A stretch of DNA of 10,548 bases from Prolixibacteraceae bacterium (GTDB taxonomy: Bacteria > Bacteroidota > Bacteroidia > Bacteroidales > Prolixibacteraceae), in assembly GCA_016931875.1 (NCBI GenBank), contig JAFGDX010000376.1, forward strand, positions 1 to 10,548, read 5' to 3'. Positions 6,822-10,548 of the stretch are shown here, piece by piece. The position numbers were made by a program, and so were the translations under genes. Positions within the stretch are counted from its first letter, which is position 1, and every line of letters starts with the position of its first letter. The notes under the pieces are model-generated. The model had not been told where the DNA came from and ran no database searches. It saw only the letters and a list, made by a program, of their open reading frames with translations.

Positions 6822-6830
6822 TACTGGTAG
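6813..6830. promoter_or_regulatory. Candidate operator of the GntR-type regulator at galT
   Basis: ACTGGTGGGTACTGGTAG matches, apart from two C/T changes, the reverse complement of 7963-7980 (ACCGGTGGGTACCGGTAG) in the gntR-galM gap. It contains two direct units, ACTGGTGGG and ACTGGTAGG, ten bases apart, about one helical turn. It covers the predicted galT start site, where a bound repressor would block transcription. The binding protein is inferred from position. Confidence 0.7.
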
Positions 6831-6833
6831 GCA

Positions 6834-6864
6834 CAAATATATATTTTAATTTTTTTCTTATCAG
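6834..6864 (-). promoter_or_regulatory. Promoter of the galT-galK operon
   Basis: The minus strand reads TATATTTG (6841-6834), an exact TAnnTTTG -7 element. CTG (6864-6862), one base from TTG, lies 20 bp upstream. Start of transcription is expected near 6828, within the candidate operator, leaving a leader of about 64 nt before galT. Confidence 0.7.
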
Positions 6865-6895
6865 TATTCATCCAATTTTTCGGAACTGATTTTTT

Positions 6896-7897
6896 TTACA
6901 GGCTGTTTCTCACAATCAGCTTCGAAGGATTTCTTACTTTACTTCCCTTGTGGTCGATTACCATTTGGGCCAGGGTTTTTCCCATTTCAACAAAATCGGT
7001 TGAAATAGTTGTAATACCGCCTGCAACCACTTGTTTCAGCATGGTATCGTTGAACGAAACCACCCCGAATTTTTCTCCCAACTTATACTTGTAACTTTTG
7101 GCAATTTTTAGCAGTTCAACCAAATCGCGATCTGAAATTAAAAAATAAGCTTCGTACAATCCGGGGCGAGTGCCATCAATTGTTTTTATTATTTCGTAAT
7201 TGTACCGATATTCCTCGCAAAATTTTTTAAATCCGGCCGAACGTTGTTCGGGTTCTTTTCCTCCTGGATTAACAAAAATCAGTTTCCGGTATTTTTTTAG
7301 TAAATTTTGTCCTTCCACCAGGGCTTCGTAAAAGTCTTCCTCAAAATGTTGATACACAACCGGGTAATTTTTCAAATCACTTTTCAGCCGGTCTAAAATA
7401 TACACCTTTTCTTTGGGTAATTTCGAAATTAAATGGCTGGTATTATCAAAAGTAGCCGGCATAATTATATAAGAAGTGTAATTCCCGATACTTTCCAAAA
7501 GCAAATTTTTAAATACTTTGTAATTAAAATGATGAAAATATATTTCAATATTTGCCCTGTTTTTCAATGTATTTATAAGCGAATTGTACAAGTCTTCCTT
7601 AAAAGCATTTAACTCGTCAAAAAGCACAAAAATCTTCTCATCGTGTTGCACATCGGTAGATGCAATATAGTATCCTTTTCCGGGTTGGCTAACCAATACA
7701 CCCCTGGCTTTCAACTCATTAAATGCCATCATAACCGTATCACGACTCAAACTGTAATCTGCACAAATCTGATTAATCGAAGGAATTTTATCTCCTTTTA
7801 CCAGTTGTTTTCGATCAATGGCATCTACCACTGAATCAATAATTTGCCTGTATTTTGGTTTGGAGGAGACGGAATTAATGGATATAACTTTTTTCAC
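6896..7897 (-). CDS. GntR-type regulator with LacI-like sugar-binding domain, probable galactose regulator
   Basis: From the GTG start the protein has 333 residues: an N-terminal GntR winged helix (about 13-80, with helix-turn-helix INQICADYSLSRDTVMMAFN at 41-60 and wing PGKGYYI at 72-78) joined to a periplasmic-binding-protein-like domain (about 88-333) as in LacI regulators. This combination is common next to sugar genes in Bacteroidota. The frame is open upstream to a TTG at 7921, but that TTG is part of an exact -7 element (7919-7926), so it cannot be translated from that promoter. GTG at 7897, about 15 nt after the predicted transcript start, gives a start just before the usual KPKYRQI segment. 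The gene lies between galT and galM and probably represses both through the repeated ACYGGTGGGTACYGGTAG element. The ligand is inferred to be galactose or a derivative. Confidence 0.87.
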   Translation of the reverse strand: MKKVISINSVSSKPKYRQIIDSVVDAIDRKQLVKGDKIPSINQICADYSLSRDTVMMAFNELKARGVLVSQPGKGYYIASTDVQHDEKIFVLFDELNAFKEDLYNSLINTLKNRANIEIYFHHFNYKVFKNLLLESIGNYTSYIIMPATFDNTSHLISKLPKEKVYILDRLKSDLKNYPVVYQHFEEDFYEALVEGQNLLKKYRKLIFVNPGGKEPEQRSAGFKKFCEEYRYNYEIIKTIDGTRPGLYEAYFLISDRDLVELLKIAKSYKYKLGEKFGVVSFNDTMLKQVVAGGITTISTDFVEMGKTLAQMVIDHKGSKVRNPSKLIVRNSL

Positions 7898-7918
7898 ATT
7901 TTTGGTTTTAGGCAAATA

Positions 7919-7948
7919 CAAAATTAACAGAAACCTTTTTTAAATCAA
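7919..7948 (-). promoter_or_regulatory. Promoter of the GntR-type regulator gene
   Basis: The minus strand has TTG (7948-7946), a 19-bp spacer and TAATTTTG (7926-7919), an exact match to the Bacteroidota promoter form. Transcription would begin near 7913. This settles the start codon, because the upstream TTG codon is the end of the -7 element itself. Confidence 0.7.
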
Positions 7949-7962
7949 TATGCTATACAACA

Positions 7963-7981
7963 CTACCGGTACCCACCGGTA
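7963..7981. promoter_or_regulatory. Candidate operator in the gntR-galM intergenic region
   Basis: TACCGGT (7964-7970) and ACCGGTA (7975-7981) are perfect inverted copies around ACCC. The reverse complement of 7963-7980 repeats the element at the galT promoter. The site lies about 16 bp upstream of the gntR -33 element and immediately upstream of galM, where its promoter spacer should be, so it can control galM and possibly gntR. Confidence 0.72.
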
Positions 7982-7989
7982 AGATTATT

Positions 7990-8005
7990 CATTTTTGCAA
8001 CTTTG
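7990..8005 (+). promoter_or_regulatory. Probable galM promoter region (weak -7 candidates)
   Basis: CATTTTTG (7990-7997) and CAACTTTG (7998-8005) each differ from TAnnTTTG only at the first base. Either would place the -33 region within the operator at 7963-7981. No TTG is seen there, which may mean that the promoter is weak or needs an activator. Confidence 0.35.
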
Positions 8006-8027
8006 CAGGAAACAAAAAAATATAACA

Positions 8028-9071
8028 ATGAAAATACAATCTGACATATTTGGCAAACTTGCAGATGGAAGGGAAGCACAACTTTTTGAACTTCAGAATG
8101 ACAACAAAGTTACGGTTAAAATTAGCAATTACGGAGCAATTATTACCTGTATTGAAACGCCCGACAAAAATGGTGTAACCGAAAATATTGTTTGTGGATT
8201 CAATAAACTGGAAGATTATTTATGTGAAGAATATCTGGGTAGTTATCCGTACTTTGGCGCCATAATAGGCCGGTTTGGAAACCGCATTGCCAAAGGTCAC
8301 CTCGAAATTGAGGGCAAAACCTATGAGCTGGCTATTAACAACGGCCCCAACCATTTGCATGGCGGGCTGGTTGGTTTCGACAAAAAACTGTGGGAAGCAG
8401 AAACCTTCGAAAATGAAAACAGTGTGGGTGTAAAACTCTCCTATATGAGCCCGCACCTGGAAGAAAATTACCCTGGAAATCTGAAAGTAACCTGTATTTA
8501 TTCCTTTAACAATAACAACGAACTTGGAATTGAATACCTGGCAGAAACCGATAAAACCACGGTGGTGAACCTAACCAACCATACTTATTTTAATTTAACG
8601 GCCGGCAAGGAAAACATTCTGAATCATGAATTGATGCTGACTGCGACAAAAATGACTGAAATGGTGGAACAAATTCCCACAGGAAAAATCATTCCGGTTG
8701 AAAATACTCCGTTCGATTTTACCACATCAAAAACCTTTCTTCGTGATATGGAAAAACTGCCAACGGGCTATGACGATAATTTTGTTTTTGACAACAAAGC
8801 CGGGGAGTTAAAATATATTGCCTGTTTAAAAGAAGCAACCTCGGGAAGAAAAGTTGAAGTTTACACAACCCAGCCCGGAATGCAGGTTTACACCGGCTAC
8901 TGGAACCCCGAGTTAATCATTGGCGGGGTAAAAAAATTCGGAAGCTACTCAGGCGTTGCACTGGAAACACAACATTATCCGGATTCAGTCCATCACAACC
9001 ATTTCCCAACAACGTTGTTGAAACCCGGTGAGTTATACAATGAAAAGACCATTTATAAATTTAAGGTATAA
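8028..9071 (+). CDS. galM: Aldose 1-epimerase (galactose mutarotase)
   Basis: Interconverts the beta and alpha anomers of galactose, supplying the alpha form used by GalK. The 347-residue protein has the full active-site set of the family: GRFGNRI (81-87) with the substrate-binding Arg, NHLHGG (108-113), TNHTYFNL (183-190) with His185 as the likely general acid, GYDDNF (247-252), and ALETQHYPDS (311-320) with Glu313 as the likely general base. No signal peptide is visible, so a cytosolic place fits. The ATG at 8028 was chosen; an in-frame TTG at 7995 would add 11 residues not expected in the family and overlaps the promoter region. It is divergent from the GntR-type regulator, with a candidate operator between them, and is followed by a strong terminator, so it is probably monocistronic. 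A broader aldose substrate range is possible. Confidence 0.95.
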   Translation: MKIQSDIFGKLADGREAQLFELQNDNKVTVKISNYGAIITCIETPDKNGVTENIVCGFNKLEDYLCEEYLGSYPYFGAIIGRFGNRIAKGHLEIEGKTYELAINNGPNHLHGGLVGFDKKLWEAETFENENSVGVKLSYMSPHLEENYPGNLKVTCIYSFNNNNELGIEYLAETDKTTVVNLTNHTYFNLTAGKENILNHELMLTATKMTEMVEQIPTGKIIPVENTPFDFTTSKTFLRDMEKLPTGYDDNFVFDNKAGELKYIACLKEATSGRKVEVYTTQPGMQVYTGYWNPELIIGGVKKFGSYSGVALETQHYPDSVHHNHFPTTLLKPGELYNEKTIYKFKV

Positions 9072-9076
9072 AGATT

Positions 9077-9109
9077 AAAAATGCCCTTTGCCCGGGCATT
9101 TTTATTTTT
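9077..9109 (+). terminator. Rho-independent terminator after galM
   Basis: AAAAATGCCC (9077-9086) and GGGCATTTTT (9094-9103) form a perfect 10-bp stem with a 7-nt loop, followed by ATTTTT. It begins six bases after the galM stop and separates galM from the acyl-CoA ligase gene. Confidence 0.92.
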
Positions 9110-9133
9110 AACTCCCCATTTCACTTTTTTTTT

Positions 9134-9141
9134 TACATTTG
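9134..9141 (+). promoter_or_regulatory. Putative -7 element of the acyl-CoA ligase gene
   Basis: TACATTTG matches TAnnTTTG exactly and lies 34 bp before the ATG, after the galM terminator. No TTG stands at the -33 distance, so support is partial. Confidence 0.5.
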
Positions 9142-9175
9142 AGCTGCTAAACGTAAATAAATCAAACCGTTTATT

Positions 9176-10548
9176 ATGAAAACGATTATTGAGCTCTTTG
9201 AAACCGCTGTAGCCAAATACCCCAACAATGTTTATTTGTGGGAAAAAAAGGATGGAAAATACCACGGAACCACCTACAAAGAAACCCGTGAAAAAGTGAT
9301 AAAACTGGCTGCCGGGTTGGTTTCCATAGGATTCAAAAAAGGCGACCGGGCCGGACTTATTTCCGATGGAAGAAACGACTGGATAATCAGCGAACTTGCC
9401 ATGTTGTACGCCGGAGGCATTAATGTTCCTCTTTCCATCAGGCTTGAAAAAAATGAACTTTCATTCCGCTTGTATCACAGCGGGAGCAAATTTATATTTG
9501 TATCCAAACAACATGCACATAAAGTAGAGGCAATCAGAGATGAACTGCCCGAATTGGAAAAAGTAGTTTATTTAGACGGAAAGGAAAACCCCGGTAAAAA
9601 TGACCTGAACTACAAAGCGTTGTTCAAAACAGGCGAAGAATACCTTACAACCAATTCGGAATTATTTAACAACCTTTGGCAAAACATCCAACCCAACGAC
9701 GTGGCCAACATTTCCTACACCTCGGGCACCACCGCCGACCCAAAAGGAATTATGCTCACCCATTTGAATTACGCCGCCAATGTCATCCAGTCGAATTCAT
9801 TGATGGAATTAAAAACAGAATGGAAAACACTCGCTGTTTTGCCCTGGGATCATGCTTTTGCCCACACCACCTGTTTGTATGTTTTTATGTACAAAGGGGC
9901 AAGCATTGCATCGGTTGAAATTGGGAACACCCCGCTTGAAACATTAAAAAATATCCCCAAAAATATCAAGGAAATTCAACCTTCGCTGATGATGAGTGTG
10001 CCGGCATTTTCAAAAACATTCCGAAAAAATATTGAAGGGCAAATTCGTAAAAAAGGAGAAACAACTTACAAACTATTTCAATTTGCTTTAAAAGTAGCCT
10101 ATAAATACAACGGAATAGGTTATAACAGGGGAAAAGGAATGCGCATTTTACTAAAACCACTTTTGGGAGTTTTCGATTCCATCCTTTTCAAAAAAATACG
10201 CGACGGTTTTGGCGGGAAACTTGAATTTTTTATTGGCGGAGGCGCCCTGCTCGACACCGAGTTGCAACGCTTCTTTTATGCCATCGGAATTCCGGTTTGC
10301 CAGGGTTACGGACTAACGGAAGCTTCGCCGGTAATTTCGTCGAACACCCCCGATGTGGTCAAATTCGGCACCTCCGGAAAACTGGTAAAAGACCTGGAAC
10401 TAAAAATACTGGACGAAGATGGGAAAGAACTTCCAAAAGGACAGAAAGGGGAAATTGTGGTAAAAGGCGACAATGTGATGCTGGGTTACTGGAACAACCC
10501 CGAAGCCACAGCTGAAACCATTAAAAACGGATGGCTGCACACCGGAGA
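9176..10548 (+). CDS. AMP-forming long-chain acyl-CoA ligase (3' end beyond window)
   Basis: The frame is open from the ATG at 9176 to the edge of the window: 457 complete codons with no stop. It belongs to the adenylate-forming superfamily, which activates a carboxylate as acyl-AMP and transfers it to CoA. The phosphate-binding loop reads YTSGTTADPKGI (181-192), with Ala187 where Gly is usual; I recall this variant in related Bacteroidota ligases. GYGLTEASP (377-385) is the adenine/acyl-binding motif, and the window ends in WLHTG, the start of the motif that holds the ribose-binding Asp. The small C-terminal domain with the catalytic Lys is outside. Overall similarity is to FadD-like long-chain fatty acid ligases. 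Chain-length preference cannot be read here, and another acyl substrate is possible. It is separated from galM by a terminator and has its own putative promoter, so it is not part of the galactose locus. Confidence 0.9.
   Translation, partial: MKTIIELFETAVAKYPNNVYLWEKKDGKYHGTTYKETREKVIKLAAGLVSIGFKKGDRAGLISDGRNDWIISELAMLYAGGINVPLSIRLEKNELSFRLYHSGSKFIFVSKQHAHKVEAIRDELPELEKVVYLDGKENPGKNDLNYKALFKTGEEYLTTNSELFNNLWQNIQPNDVANISYTSGTTADPKGIMLTHLNYAANVIQSNSLMELKTEWKTLAVLPWDHAFAHTTCLYVFMYKGASIASVEIGNTPLETLKNIPKNIKEIQPSLMMSVPAFSKTFRKNIEGQIRKKGETTYKLFQFALKVAYKYNGIGYNRGKGMRILLKPLLGVFDSILFKKIRDGFGGKLEFFIGGGALLDTELQRFFYAIGIPVCQGYGLTEASPVISSNTPDVVKFGTSGKLVKDLELKILDEDGKELPKGQKGEIVVKGDNVMLGYWNNPEATAETIKNGWLHTG

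Noticed and set aside
7995..8027. N-terminal extension of galM from a TTG codon
   Set aside because: The extra residues are not family-like and the codon lies in the promoter region; the ATG at 8028 starts where other mutarotases do.
9053..9265. 70-codon minus-strand frame across the galM terminator and the ligase start
   Set aside because: It spans a strong terminator and a promoter and is antisense to the ligase; no domain is seen.
1..10548. CRISPR array, insertion sequence, prophage or toxin-antitoxin pair
   Set aside because: No regularly spaced repeats, transposase or phage frames, or terminal inverted repeats are visible; the lone GIY-YIG protein has no mobile context.

Overview
The window looks like chromosomal DNA of a Bacteroidota bacterium, probably a Marinilabiliales/Prolixibacteraceae-type marine or sediment lineage; the family-level placement is inference. 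The phylum call rests on moderate-to-low GC, little Shine-Dalgarno sequence, several promoters of the Bacteroidota form TTG-N19/20-TAnnTTTG, tRNA genes without an encoded CCA, and Bacteroidota-like protein variants (SGLT-like symporter, NUDIX sugar regulator, GntR regulator with a sugar-binding domain).

Layout, left to right. Positions 1-176 hold no supported gene. A very small GIY-YIG protein (177-389, minus) follows. Next come two identical tandem tRNA-Asp(GUC) genes (minus) with their own promoter and terminator. A PPP-type metallophosphoesterase (750-1670, minus) is followed by an SGLT-like sodium/sugar symporter (1758-3419, minus) and a NUDIX-fold transcription regulator (3461-4141, minus); these last two look like one operon. 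Then come galactokinase galK (4401-5690) and galactose-1-phosphate uridylyltransferase galT (5712-6764), co-transcribed on the minus strand in the order galT-galK. A GntR-type regulator (6896-7897, minus) is divergent from galactose mutarotase galM (8028-9071, plus). After a strong terminator, an AMP-forming long-chain acyl-CoA ligase (from 9176, plus) runs off the right edge.

The core (1758-9071) is a compact galactose uptake and Leloir-pathway locus: the symporter imports sugar, GalM interconverts beta- and alpha-galactose, GalK makes galactose-1-phosphate and GalT exchanges it with UDP-glucose. No UDP-galactose 4-epimerase (galE) lies in the window, so it must be elsewhere. Two regulators of unrelated families sit in the locus. 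The most useful regulatory signal is an 18-bp element, ACYGGTGGGTACYGGTAG, present at the galT start region and again in the gntR-galM intergenic region. It is the best candidate operator of the GntR-type regulator. A separate pair of palindromes lies upstream of the NUDIX regulator.

I see no CRISPR array, prophage, insertion sequence or clearly new defence or biosynthetic system. The window is mostly ordinary metabolism; the interest is in its regulatory wiring and a few protein variants.
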